Notes under the pieces: generated by a model
Told to the model about the DNA's origin: nothing
The model's input: the letters and a program-made list of their open reading frames with translations, nothing else
Database searches by the model: none
Source: UBA1351 sp963677625
GTDB taxonomy: Bacteria > Bacillota > Clostridia > Lachnospirales > Vallitaleaceae
Direction of reading: 5' to 3'
Length of the DNA: 64,000 nucleotides
Assembly: GCA_963677625.2 (NCBI GenBank)
Contig: CAXXSW010000004.1
Span: forward strand, 124,001 to 188,000
Translations under genes and position numbers: made by a program
Shown: in pieces, positions 1 to 7,914 of the stretch
Layout: each line of letters starts with the position of its first letter
Numbering within the stretch: the stretch's first letter is position 1

Positions 1-4
1 TTTT

Positions 5-10
5 GCCTCC
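5..10 (-). promoter_or_regulatory. Ribosome binding site of a gene lying off the left edge
   Basis: The minus strand reads GGAGGC at this spot, followed by A-rich sequence running out of the window, and no gene covers bases 1-80. It looks like the Shine-Dalgarno site of the next gene of the leftward polysaccharide operon, so the operon probably continues. This is a six-base match, so only moderate support. Confidence 0.4.
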
Positions 11-80
11 ACATATACAGCCTTATATTATACTATTCTAAGATAATACACATCCGACGCTACTTAATGTATTCCATTTA

Positions 81-1016
81 TTAGTCAACTTTTTTTAAGG
101 AAATCATTAACTCGACAGGTATGGATTTTCTGCTATGATAATGATTGAAATGTTTAAAAATTAATTTTACGATATTGCCGAATTTCTTCTGATCTAATAG
201 TTGGATTCTAAGTTCTACAGACTCAATGTTCATACTAATTAACTTCATTTTCTGTTCATCTAATTGTAGTTTACGAGCATACTCATACATTTTCAGATGA
301 CTTTCATTCAATTTGGCTAGAAACGAAATTCTTCTATCTAAATCTCTCATCTTACGTTTTGATACATTGTCAGAATGTAGACGTCTTATCAATGTCGGCT
401 CATGAAGGATATAACAACCATCTAGGCACAAAGACATTTTCCATACAAATTCATCATGAGCCCATCCAGGAAACCAATATTCTTCAATTTGATTAAAAAA
501 TTCTCTTCTCACTCCCATAGTACAGCCTTCACTGCCGATAAAAATAGTTTTACTATTTAATTGGATATGCTCCAAATCGCCTTTTCCTGTCATTTCCTTA
601 AGTACGCTTCCTGCAATCTTTGGAGCGTCTTCAGTACAGTAAAAAGGTGTGAATTCAGATCCAAGCATCAGAATTTTATTGTTAGAATCGAGAACACTTA
701 CCATTTTCTCAATTCTGTTCTCAATCCATATATCATCTTGATCACAGAAAAAAACATACTCTCCAGAGCACATCTTTACTGCATCAAAAAAATTACCGGC
801 GTAACCCTTATTTACTTCATTAAGTGTTACTTTCCAGGTTTTCTCAAGTTTATTTTTTATGATGTAGTCTTTAGCAATCTCAAAGGAATTATCAGAAGAC
901 CGATCATCGCAAATAATGACTTCATCTACTGGTCTTGTTTGATTTTTAATTGAATCCAATTGGTCTACTAAATATTTTTCTCCATTATATGTTGCTAGTG
1001 CTACAGAAACTTTCAT
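81..1016 (-). CDS. Family 2 glycosyltransferase (rhamnosyltransferase-like)
   Basis: A 311-residue cytosolic GT-A enzyme that should add a sugar from a nucleotide-sugar to a lipid-linked polysaccharide repeat. The N-terminus VSVALATYNGEKYL and IICDDRSSDNS are the nucleotide-binding strands of GT2 enzymes; the metal-binding DxD motif is in FFCDQDDIW near residue 93. The rest (residues 200-311) is basic and helical, and no membrane segment is visible. The start ATG follows AGAGGAG. It is the most distal gene of the leftward polysaccharide operon seen here, 17 bases after the preceding GT2 gene. DQDD-type members are often annotated as rhamnosyltransferases, but the sugar cannot be read from sequence. 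Confidence 0.88.
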   Translation of the reverse strand: MKVSVALATYNGEKYLVDQLDSIKNQTRPVDEVIICDDRSSDNSFEIAKDYIIKNKLEKTWKVTLNEVNKGYAGNFFDAVKMCSGEYVFFCDQDDIWIENRIEKMVSVLDSNNKILMLGSEFTPFYCTEDAPKIAGSVLKEMTGKGDLEHIQLNSKTIFIGSEGCTMGVRREFFNQIEEYWFPGWAHDEFVWKMSLCLDGCYILHEPTLIRRLHSDNVSKRKMRDLDRRISFLAKLNESHLKMYEYARKLQLDEQKMKLISMNIESVELRIQLLDQKKFGNIVKLIFKHFNHYHSRKSIPVELMISLKKVD

Positions 1017-1033
1017 AGCAAACTCCTCTCAAC

Positions 1034-2020
1034 CTAATATGTCCTTTTCAATCTATATATGTAGCCAATAGCTGGAATTGTATATTTATTAAGTATCTTC
1101 ATGAAAAAAGATTTCCCAGATATTTTCAAGTATTTGTTACGTCTATAGTGAATAAAATTTTGATTAATCATAGTTAGTGTTTTTTCTACAAAAAAATTTC
1201 TAAGTTCAGCATCTTTAATCTCCAAAACTCTTCCCAGCGAACTGTTTAGTAATATCTTTACGCAAAAATATTCAAGTTCAGGAAAATACTGCTCAAACAA
1301 ATTGTTGTATTTATAGTATTCAAGTATATCTTCCAGGACAATGAATATATCTCCCACCTTACGGTTTCTATTAGCATTCATCGTCGATGTAGGCCATAGT
1401 ATATGATGAATCAATTTTTCATCATAGTAAGAATGGCTATTAATTAAGGGAATTGTTTTAATATAAAAAGCAGTATCTTCGTATATACACCCTTCAACAA
1501 ATCTGACGTCCGAGTTCTTCAATAAATCTGCTTTATACAGTTTGTTCCACGGCGAAACCAATGGGTCTATGAACATTTCTTGTTTATTATTATATTTTCT
1601 GGTTTCACAATATTCTTTCAGATCAATCTCTTTTGAATCCTCAACCCTAAGATATCTATACCCACACTCAACTAGATCAACTCCTGTTTCCTCAGCCATA
1701 GCATAAAGTTTTTCAAACATGGTTGTATCCACATAGTCGTCTGAATCAACAAATCCTATATATGAACCTTTACAGGCATCAATCCCCATATTCCTTGCAG
1801 AAGCCTGACCTCCATTTGCTTTATTAATCAGAACAAACTTGTCCGGATATTCTTGTATGTATTCATTGATAATATCTAAAGACTTATCTGTTGATCCATC
1901 ATTAATGATAATTATTTCTATCTGATCCAAGGTTTGCTTAGCCAATGACTCCAACGAAGTATAGAGATATTTTTCCGCATTATATACAGGAACTACTACA
2001 CTTACATTTATACTCTCCAT
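1034..2020 (-). CDS. Family 2 glycosyltransferase (WcaA/EpsJ-like)
   Basis: A 328-residue GT2 enzyme for polysaccharide repeat assembly. It shows the canonical opening VSVVVPVYNAEKYL, the strand EIIIINDGSTDKS, the motif NGGQASARNMGID, and DSDDYVD near residue 92, the metal-binding DxD. The C-terminal third is basic with aromatic residues, as in membrane-associated EpsJ-type enzymes, but has no clear transmembrane helix. The start ATG follows GAGAGGATAGG. It lies between the hydrolase-like gene and the last GT2 in one co-directional block. Family assignment is strong; donor and acceptor are unknown. Confidence 0.88.
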   Translation of the reverse strand: MESINVSVVVPVYNAEKYLYTSLESLAKQTLDQIEIIIINDGSTDKSLDIINEYIQEYPDKFVLINKANGGQASARNMGIDACKGSYIGFVDSDDYVDTTMFEKLYAMAEETGVDLVECGYRYLRVEDSKEIDLKEYCETRKYNNKQEMFIDPLVSPWNKLYKADLLKNSDVRFVEGCIYEDTAFYIKTIPLINSHSYYDEKLIHHILWPTSTMNANRNRKVGDIFIVLEDILEYYKYNNLFEQYFPELEYFCVKILLNSSLGRVLEIKDAELRNFFVEKTLTMINQNFIHYRRNKYLKISGKSFFMKILNKYTIPAIGYIYRLKRTY

Positions 2021-2047
2021 AACCTATCCTCTCATACTCATTCTTAT

Positions 2048-2824
2048 TTATGACAATTCCTTATTCAGACTCGCTAACAAGAAATCGGGGAAGTAATAAC
2101 TTATATTAGAATGGTTGGTGTAATCACTGATATCAACTTCCACCTGATAATTCATTTTCTTCATATCATCAATCATATACTTGATATGCTCGTCATAAGT
2201 ATGTTCTTGATCCGAATAATGCAGATATATCTTTTGAGTTTCAACAAATGCATTCTTCAATATGCGTTCTGGCAAATGCTGATCAACGACAGCCACTTTA
2301 TCATCGCTTGTCTCTTTACCAATTATATGCCTTAATGTTATAAAACTTTCGTCCTCAATAAGATATGTTGCAAGATAATACTGTGGTCCACCTGCTATCA
2401 TCACAGAATCTTTATATTGACAACCAATATTAAGTGTAGCATAACCACCTTTGCTAGATCCGCAAAAAATAAGTTTATTTATATCTAATTCACTCTTAAC
2501 TTTGTTGATAAGAGCTATTGAAGCCATTTCTTCTTCAAAATTCTTCCAATCACCTAAATAATAACCTCCTCTATGATCCTCCGCAAAATCATCAAGAATA
2601 AATAGTTTATTGCAAGTAATATTATTTAACGTTCTCACATAATTGTATCTAGCTCTTATACCTTTTCGTGTACAGGCGCTAAAAACAACTAATAAGTCTT
2701 TTGATTCCAAATTCCTTTTAAGAATATACTTCATTGTGGTATTTTTGTACTTGAACTTTTTTTGCTCTAATAATACGTGTATTTTAGTAAGGAAATATTC
2801 AATGTACTTTTTTATTTTCTTCAT
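2048..2824 (-). CDS. Alpha/beta-hydrolase fold protein of polysaccharide clusters (Asp2/XcbB-like)
   Basis: A 258-residue soluble protein with an alpha/beta-hydrolase layout: nucleophile elbow CGSSKGGYAT near residues 116-125, a putative acid in YSDQEH near residue 205, and a histidine in NHSNISYYF near residue 238. This spacing fits a Ser-Asp/Glu-His triad. Such proteins occur in capsule clusters (XcbB/CpsF type) and in accessory Sec loci (Asp2), where they act as acyl-transferases, esterases or phosphosugar-transfer partners. The operon position between the split glycosyltransferase and the GT2 genes argues for a role in modifying or building the glycan. No signal peptide is visible. The exact reaction is not predictable. 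Confidence 0.6.
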   Translation of the reverse strand: MKKIKKYIEYFLTKIHVLLEQKKFKYKNTTMKYILKRNLESKDLLVVFSACTRKGIRARYNYVRTLNNITCNKLFILDDFAEDHRGGYYLGDWKNFEEEMASIALINKVKSELDINKLIFCGSSKGGYATLNIGCQYKDSVMIAGGPQYYLATYLIEDESFITLRHIIGKETSDDKVAVVDQHLPERILKNAFVETQKIYLHYSDQEHTYDEHIKYMIDDMKKMNYQVEVDISDYTNHSNISYYFPDFLLASLNKELS

Positions 2825-2835
2825 ATTCTCTCCAA

Positions 2836-3315
2836 CTAATTATCTGCTATATATTCTTTAATATCATCAATTATTATGCTAGTGTTGGATTCAAAACGAG
2901 TAAACTCATGTGTTCTTGTATACATAATCTTGTCTGCTAATTCATTCACATCATAACAACCACATATTATTCCAGCACTTTCAAATTGTTCCACCAACTG
3001 TATCTGATGATCATCTACATGTTCCTGATAAATTGCCAACCTTGGCACAGCAATCACTTTTTTACTTAAGCTTACTGCCGTAATAATTGCTCCTGTACCT
3101 CCATGAGCGATGACCAAATCACATTTGTCCAATTTTTCACGAAAATCATCTTGAGCCATAAATTCAACATATTTAAAATTCTTGGGTTTATAAGTGCAAT
3201 ATCCAATTTGTGCATAAATTTCATCTGAAATTTTTTTACTTTCAACTAAATTATCAATAGCAGCAAGTAAACGGTCAAACTGGAATTTTTGTGACCCTAA
3301 TGTAATAAAAATCAT
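2836..3315 (-). CDS. Glycosyltransferase subunit, GT28 C-terminal domain (PssE/EpsF/Alg13-like)
   Basis: A protein of about 159 residues equivalent to the C-terminal, nucleotide-sugar-binding half of a GT28 enzyme. It starts MIFITLGSQKFQFDRLL and carries the family signature AHGGTGAIITAVSLSKKVI with the donor-binding GGTGA loop, followed by PRLAIYQEHVDDHQ. In capsule clusters the two halves are separate proteins (PssD/PssE, Cps14F/Cps14G, eukaryotic Alg14/Alg13) that act as a membrane-bound pair; the PssD-like partner is the gene directly upstream, 18 bases away. A start at 3330 would place the GAGGTGG ribosome site inside the gene, so the ATG at 3315, six bases after it, is chosen. Confidence 0.85.
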   Translation of the reverse strand: MIFITLGSQKFQFDRLLAAIDNLVESKKISDEIYAQIGYCTYKPKNFKYVEFMAQDDFREKLDKCDLVIAHGGTGAIITAVSLSKKVIAVPRLAIYQEHVDDHQIQLVEQFESAGIICGCYDVNELADKIMYTRTHEFTRFESNTSIIIDDIKEYIADN

Positions 3316-3333
3316 ATCATTCCACCTCAAAAA

Positions 3334-3798
3334 CTAATATATAGATCCTTTAAAAATAGCTCCTGGATATATACTAAGCATTTCTTCCCATTGTACATAA
3401 AATCGATCAGCAAACCTATACATAAGTTTTCCTGTTAAGGTAGGCGTAGTTACTTTTGCAAAGGATTCGATAAATATTAATTTCTTCCTGAACAATTTAG
3501 CTAGTAGACATATAGGAATAGTCGCCAAAGCTCCAGTAGAAATAACGTAATCCGGTTTTTCATGTAAAAAGATCATAAGGGACTTCAAACAATTATAAAT
3601 CATGAGTAAAGGAAATCCCAACTCTTTTCTATTGATCTGCTTCAAATAGTAAGTTTTAACAGACTTAGTATTCACTTCATAATGTGCATATTCTGTTATA
3701 ATAAAGCTGTTTTCCTTCATCATCGGATATAGTCTCATCAGTTGTTCAAAATGACCACCTGAAGATGCCGCAAAACATATTTTCTTTTGTATACTCAT
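3334..3798 (-). CDS. Glycosyltransferase membrane-anchor subunit (PssD/EpsE/Alg14-like)
   Basis: A protein of about 154 residues matching the Alg14/PssD half of the split GT28 enzyme. It opens with KKICFAASSGGHFEQLMRL, where SSGGH is the typical family motif, and has a hydrophobic stretch around LLMIYNCLKSLMIFL followed by PDYVISTGALATIPICLLAK. This half anchors the partner to the membrane and supplies the acceptor side. The downstream gene is the Alg13-like partner. A TTG at 3810 is possible, but the ATG at 3798 has GGGAG at good spacing. The transferred sugar (for example galactose, glucuronate or GlcNAc) is unknown. Confidence 0.85.
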   Translation of the reverse strand: MSIQKKICFAASSGGHFEQLMRLYPMMKENSFIITEYAHYEVNTKSVKTYYLKQINRKELGFPLLMIYNCLKSLMIFLHEKPDYVISTGALATIPICLLAKLFRKKLIFIESFAKVTTPTLTGKLMYRFADRFYVQWEEMLSIYPGAIFKGSIY

Positions 3799-3817
3799 CT
3801 CTACTCCCAAATCCTCA

Positions 3818-4483
3818 CTATTTAATCAAAACTTCTGTCCTGTCCATTATAGTTGAAACTCTATCCCCCAGAATCCGTAATGCTCTATTAAATTGCTTAT
3901 ATCCTATACCTAATCCATGAATATCACTACCGATTGCAACCAAGTTAGGATCTTCAATGTGCTTTTTCAATTTTATTTTTTGAAATACACTAGTAATGCT
4001 ATCAACATTTAGCTGAAATCTAAAATCTATATGATTAAGTTTTCTTAATTCTTTTTCAGGGTAACGGTCAATATGAGCTAACACCAGATTAAATTCATCT
4101 GATTGACACAACTGTTCAAAAGTATCTATATGCGTTGCCTCCCATTCGGACATTGGCATTTCAACCAGTATGGTATTGGTACCCTTAATACATAAACGAT
4201 GTAATTCTTTATCATTATTCAAGCCTGGGACCAAAAGCACCTCAGCAGCAGGTAGTATTTTGACTTTATAATCTTCAAGAAAAGGTTCCATCAAGCAGAA
4301 TGAGGCTTCTCTTCTCTTAAGATATGATTGAACAGATTCTAAGTATGGTGTGTAATGAGAAGATGCAACAATAATGTCTATACCTAATTCATCAGCTAAC
4401 ATCAACTGCTTTTTAGCAATCGTCACCGTTTCACATCCATGGTCTAGTTCCGGTAATACATGTGCATGAAAATCAATGAGCAC
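3818..4483 (-). CDS. cpsB: Manganese-dependent tyrosine phosphatase, PHP family (CpsB/YwqE-like)
   Basis: A 221-residue PHP-domain phosphatase that dephosphorylates the tyrosine cluster of the BY-kinase and so controls polysaccharide chain length and export. Metal-ligand motifs are visible: DFHAHVLPELDHG at the N-terminus, SSHYTPY, PAAEVLL near residue 78, LAHIDRYPE near residue 135 and IGSDIHG near residue 185. Length matches the CpsB/Wzh/YwqE family. The start codon is GTG with GAGGTG seven bases upstream. It follows the Wzz-BY-kinase fusion by 14 bases, the standard pairing in Gram-positive capsule operons. Confidence 0.9.
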   Translation of the reverse strand: MLIDFHAHVLPELDHGCETVTIAKKQLMLADELGIDIIVASSHYTPYLESVQSYLKRREASFCLMEPFLEDYKVKILPAAEVLLVPGLNNDKELHRLCIKGTNTILVEMPMSEWEATHIDTFEQLCQSDEFNLVLAHIDRYPEKELRKLNHIDFRFQLNVDSITSVFQKIKLKKHIEDPNLVAIGSDIHGLGIGYKQFNRALRILGDRVSTIMDRTEVLIK

Positions 4484-4502
4484 TATTTAACACCTCTTCA
4501 AT

Positions 4503-5888
4503 CTATTTACCATAGCCATTTTTATACTTCTTGTATTTGTAATCACCGCTCTTTGGGTTAACAGCATTATAGATAAACCCACAGATATTGGCATCAACTT
4601 GCTCTAGTAGTTGAACAACCGATGTAAGAAAATCAATTTTGCTGGTATTAGATTTTACCACAAGAACATAACCAGTTATTATCTTTGATATAGCCAAAGC
4701 ATCAGAAACAATTCCAACTGGTGGTACATCAATAAAAATATAGTCATATTGATCACGTAATCCTCCAAGTAATTCTTCAAACCTTACTGAACCAATCAAT
4801 TCAGAAGGATTTGGAGGGATTCTACCTGCTGAAAGAACTGAAAGATTTGGAATATGAGTTGTAGATACATTAACTGTATCCGACAAGCCTGCCACATAAT
4901 TACTTAAACCATCACTACTTTCTGATGCAAACAGTCTTTTGTAAACAGAAGGTTTCCTTAGGTCACCATCAATAATAAGGGTTTTTTTACCAATATGAGC
5001 AAAGGTAACAGCAAGGTTTATGCAGTTAAGTGTTTTACCCTCAGCTTTGTCAGCACTTGTCACAACAAAAACAGGACATTTTTCTGCTCTACCCGTAAAC
5101 ATTATGTTTGTACGAATAGAATTATATGCCTCCTTAAATCCAAAAGGACTACTTTCACCCAGAACTTTATCCGTTTTAATTTTTCTGGACACATCAAAAA
5201 TCATCGGTACATCCCCTAAAATAGGAATATTGTATGTAGTTGTAAGTTCATTTTTCTTACGAATTGTTGTGTCTAGTAGACCAAAGAACAAGAATATAAC
5301 AAAGGATAAGGCAAATCCTCCAACAGCTCCTATAATTGTAAATTTAACCACATCAGTTTGAGCATAAGGGTATTTGGGAAGAGTTGCATAATCAATCACT
5401 TCAACACCACCTGATTTAACAACTCTCGCAATTTCTGCAGGTGCTATATCAGCAATAGCATTTGCTATCGACATGGCAATATATGGGTCAGGATTTATAA
5501 CGTTAACATAAAAAACAGCAGTTTCGTCTACAGGTCCTGCAGAAATCATTCCGCTTATAGCATCAGTTGAATAATCAACTCCTACCTTTTCAATTATCTT
5601 CGTTAAAACTGTATTGCTTTTCAAAACTAATATATAACTTGGAACCAAGTCACGAGCTTTTCTAAGTTCTGAATAAGATACATTCACACTAGAATCATAT
5701 ATATAGTTTTGATCACCGTATACATACATAGAAATGGTTGCATTATATAATTGATAGCTAGTGCTCATTGAGTAATATCCAACACCTACACCACCCAATG
5801 TCGTGAATATAATCATCCACACTAGTCTTTTTTTTATAATGAGAAATATCCTCTCAAGATTTAGGTTATTAAGAATTGTATCTATCAT
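4503..5888 (-). CDS. Fused polysaccharide co-polymerase and BY-type tyrosine kinase (CpsC-CpsD)
   Basis: A 461-residue membrane protein joining the Wzz/CpsC chain-length domain (membrane helices near residues 22-42 and 180-202, an extracellular segment between) to a cytoplasmic BY-kinase. The kinase has Walker A SADKAEGKT near residue 283, Walker A' TLIIDGDLRKPS, Walker B YIFIDVPPVG, and a tyrosine-rich tail with five Tyr in the last 14 residues (DYKYKKYKNGYGK), the autophosphorylation cluster. In many Firmicutes these are two proteins; the fused form is the Proteobacterial Wzc-like layout but shorter. It is followed by its phosphatase and preceded by the PqqD-like gene. Confidence 0.92.
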   Translation of the reverse strand: MIDTILNNLNLERIFLIIKKRLVWMIIFTTLGGVGVGYYSMSTSYQLYNATISMYVYGDQNYIYDSSVNVSYSELRKARDLVPSYILVLKSNTVLTKIIEKVGVDYSTDAISGMISAGPVDETAVFYVNVINPDPYIAMSIANAIADIAPAEIARVVKSGGVEVIDYATLPKYPYAQTDVVKFTIIGAVGGFALSFVIFLFFGLLDTTIRKKNELTTTYNIPILGDVPMIFDVSRKIKTDKVLGESSPFGFKEAYNSIRTNIMFTGRAEKCPVFVVTSADKAEGKTLNCINLAVTFAHIGKKTLIIDGDLRKPSVYKRLFASESSDGLSNYVAGLSDTVNVSTTHIPNLSVLSAGRIPPNPSELIGSVRFEELLGGLRDQYDYIFIDVPPVGIVSDALAISKIITGYVLVVKSNTSKIDFLTSVVQLLEQVDANICGFIYNAVNPKSGDYKYKKYKNGYGK

Positions 5889-5928
5889 GTCGTACTTCCC
5901 TCTCTTATTCTATATAATATAGCTTGAG

Positions 5929-6204
5929 CTATTTAACTTCAATAAATTTGTACTCATCAAGTTTATGTATAAAATCATTTACTGCTGTAACACAAGTTTC
6001 CTTATCTACATCATATTCATCTAATAATGCATTGGTTATCTCTTCAAAAGTTATTTCATCTTGAATCATATCCCATATAGCATTCGCCACACCTTTTAAC
6101 ATGAAATACTTTCCACTTTCAAAGTCAATCATGACTTTTTCACCTGATATATCCGTTGTTTCTAATTTTCTAACTAACTTAATTCGATTATCATTATCAT
6201 ACAT
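5929..6204 (-). CDS. Stand-alone PqqD-like protein (RiPP recognition element fold)
   Basis: A protein of about 91 residues and the first gene of the leftward polysaccharide operon. The pattern ISGEKVMIDFESGKYFMLKG, then VANAIWDMI, TFEEITNALLDEYDVD and a final FIHKLDEYKFIE is the PqqD winged-helix layout: beta strands, a helix around IWDMI, then two helices. PqqD proteins bind leader peptides for modifying enzymes, but stand-alone copies also appear in polysaccharide and lasso-peptide-like loci where their role is unclear. No radical-SAM enzyme or precursor peptide lies in the visible part of the operon. The ATG at 6204 is preferred over GTG at 6213 because GAGGTGG lies five bases before it. 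Confidence 0.72.
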   Translation of the reverse strand: MYDNDNRIKLVRKLETTDISGEKVMIDFESGKYFMLKGVANAIWDMIQDEITFEEITNALLDEYDVDKETCVTAVNDFIHKLDEYKFIEVK

Positions 6205-6252
6205 ATTCTCCACCTCATAGCTTATTCATTTCAATAATTATAATTACATTAA

Positions 6253-6281
6253 ACTCTATCATCTCATGCTAAAAAAGTCAA
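6253..6281 (-). promoter_or_regulatory. Sigma-A promoter of the polysaccharide operon
   Basis: On the minus strand TTGACT and TAGAGT are separated by exactly 17 bases, upstream of the PqqD-like gene. This is the only good promoter seen before the operon. The leader to the start codon is about 40 bases. Confidence 0.6.
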
Positions 6282-6315
6282 TTTATAAATATAATTTATT
6301 AGGCAAACACACACC

Positions 6316-6344
6316 TTTATATTGGGTTCCATATATAGTATACT
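6316..6344 (+). promoter_or_regulatory. Promoter of the response regulator/kinase pair
   Basis: TTTATA and TATACT are separated by 17 bases on the plus strand, about 29 bases upstream of the response regulator start. The -10 box is strong and the -35 box weak, which fits a regulated promoter. It is divergent from the polysaccharide promoter about 35 bases away, so the two promoters could share control. Confidence 0.5.
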
Positions 6345-6372
6345 GAAGATAATATTATTAAGGAGGCCAACA

Positions 6373-7056
6373 ATGAAATTACTTTTTGTCGACGATGATT
6401 TAGACTTATTAAATATTAACACAAAGTATTTTTCAAAATATAATTATCAAGTTATTACATCCACAAACGGAATTAATATCATGGAAATTGTTAAATCCAC
6501 TTCTCCTGATTGCATTATTTTAGATATCATGATGCCAGACATTGATGGTTACTCAATTTGTGAATCAATAAGAGCATACAGCGATACACCAATTATATTT
6601 GTGAGTGGACTCACAAAGCCCGATAACAAAATCAAAGGTTTATTGCTCGGAGCAGATGACTATATAACCAAGCCTTACAGTCTTAAAGAATTGCGAGTTC
6701 GTATTAATGTAATCCTCAGAAGAACAAATACTCCGTCAAGCAAAGACACGCTTGAATACCCACCACTCTATCTAGACTTAATGACACACAAGGCATATCA
6801 CAATAAAGAAGAGATATTACTAAGCAATAAAGAATATGATCTTCTACGTGTTTTTTGTCAGTCTCCAAATACCATTCTTACCTATCAAGAATTAGGGGAG
6901 AAGGTGTGGGGTTATTATATAGAAAGTGATAAACAAACAATTATGGTAACGACAAGTCGTTTACGTAAGAAACTCAGCTATTATCAAAACCTTAAGAACT
7001 GTATCCAATCTGTTCGTTCGAAAGGCTACACATTTATCTATCACAAGGGAGTTTAA
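6373..7056 (+). CDS. OmpR/PhoB-family response regulator
   Basis: A 227-residue DNA-binding response regulator. The receiver domain has the acidic pocket FVDDDLDLL, the phospho-acceptor Asp in CIILDIMMPDIDGY, the Thr/Ser switch in IIFVSGLT, and the conserved Lys in TKPYS. The C-terminal winged helix shows LSNKEYDLLRVF and the final VRSKGYTFIY typical of OmpR/PhoB. AGGAGG sits seven bases before the ATG at 6373; an in-frame TTG at 6322 has no such site. It is followed one base later by its histidine kinase and is divergent from the polysaccharide operon, which is a likely target. Confidence 0.92.
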   Translation: MKLLFVDDDLDLLNINTKYFSKYNYQVITSTNGINIMEIVKSTSPDCIILDIMMPDIDGYSICESIRAYSDTPIIFVSGLTKPDNKIKGLLLGADDYITKPYSLKELRVRINVILRRTNTPSSKDTLEYPPLYLDLMTHKAYHNKEEILLSNKEYDLLRVFCQSPNTILTYQELGEKVWGYYIESDKQTIMVTTSRLRKKLSYYQNLKNCIQSVRSKGYTFIYHKGV

Positions 7057-7057
7057 A

Positions 7058-7867
7058 ATGTCATCTCAAAAACAAAATTTCATAAAACCTGAAATATCGG
7101 TTGACGAACTAACTAAGGCCCTACATGAGGTCACCATCAAATTAAACAAGTCAAATCAACAATTAATCGCAAGTGAAAACAATAGACGAAATCTCTATGC
7201 CAACATTGCTCACGATTTAAGAGCACCTTTATCTTCAATTATGGGAAACGTTGAATATTTGTTATCCTTTGATAAGGTGGATGAAGAAGACCTTGATGAG
7301 TCACTAAAAATCATCAATTCAAAATGTAATCAACTCAACAATATGATAGAAAATCTTTTTACAATTAGTATGATTGACTCCATTGATTCAAATAATTTAG
7401 ACCTACATCCCATCAATATTTCTGATTATATGAAAAATCACTATATTACCCTTCTTCATGATACCAGACTTAATTCTAGAACTCTTAAATACGAAGATAA
7501 TTTAGAAAAAACTTTATTATGCCAGCTTGATGTTAATAAATTTGATAGAGCCATTGATAACCTTCTCACTAACGCAATTAAATTCACTGAAACGAACGAT
7601 GTAATATGCATCTCACTCCATCAAAGTGATTCATCAGTGATCATCAATATTTCTGATACCGGAATAGGTATATCTGAAGCAAACTTAAAGCGAGTATTTG
7701 ATAGGGCATATAAAGTATCAACTGCACGAACTCCAAGCAATGATTCCGGACTCGGCCTTGGCCTAAGTATTGTTAAGGACATAGTTCATTTACACAATGG
7801 ATCAATCAGCTGCTCAAGCACTCCAAAGCACAAAACTACATTTAGTATCCGATTACCTATAAATTAG
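7058..7867 (+). CDS. Soluble sensor histidine kinase
   Basis: A 269-residue histidine kinase with no transmembrane helix and no recognisable sensor domain. A coiled-coil-like N-terminus (residues 15-45) leads to the H-box NIAHDLRAPLSSIMGN with the phospho-accepting His near residue 52. The N-box is RAIDNLLTNAIKF, G1 DTGIGIS and G2 SGLGLGLSIV, so catalysis should be intact. Start ATG is one base after the regulator stop, so the two are translationally coupled. As a cytosolic kinase it must read an internal signal or a partner protein. A strong hairpin terminator follows. Confidence 0.9.
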   Translation: MSSQKQNFIKPEISVDELTKALHEVTIKLNKSNQQLIASENNRRNLYANIAHDLRAPLSSIMGNVEYLLSFDKVDEEDLDESLKIINSKCNQLNNMIENLFTISMIDSIDSNNLDLHPINISDYMKNHYITLLHDTRLNSRTLKYEDNLEKTLLCQLDVNKFDRAIDNLLTNAIKFTETNDVICISLHQSDSSVIINISDTGIGISEANLKRVFDRAYKVSTARTPSNDSGLGLGLSIVKDIVHLHNGSISCSSTPKHKTTFSIRLPIN

Positions 7868-7870
7868 ATA

Positions 7871-7909
7871 AAATAATAGGGATAATCGTTGAGATTATCC
7901 CTATTATTT
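7871..7909. terminator. Bidirectional intrinsic terminator
   Basis: Perfect 17-base inverted arms with a five-base loop (GTTGA), followed on the plus strand by a T-rich tract. It separates the convergent kinase gene and surface-protein gene and can serve both, though the minus-strand T tract is interrupted. Confidence 0.9.
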
Positions 7910-7914
7910 TTATT

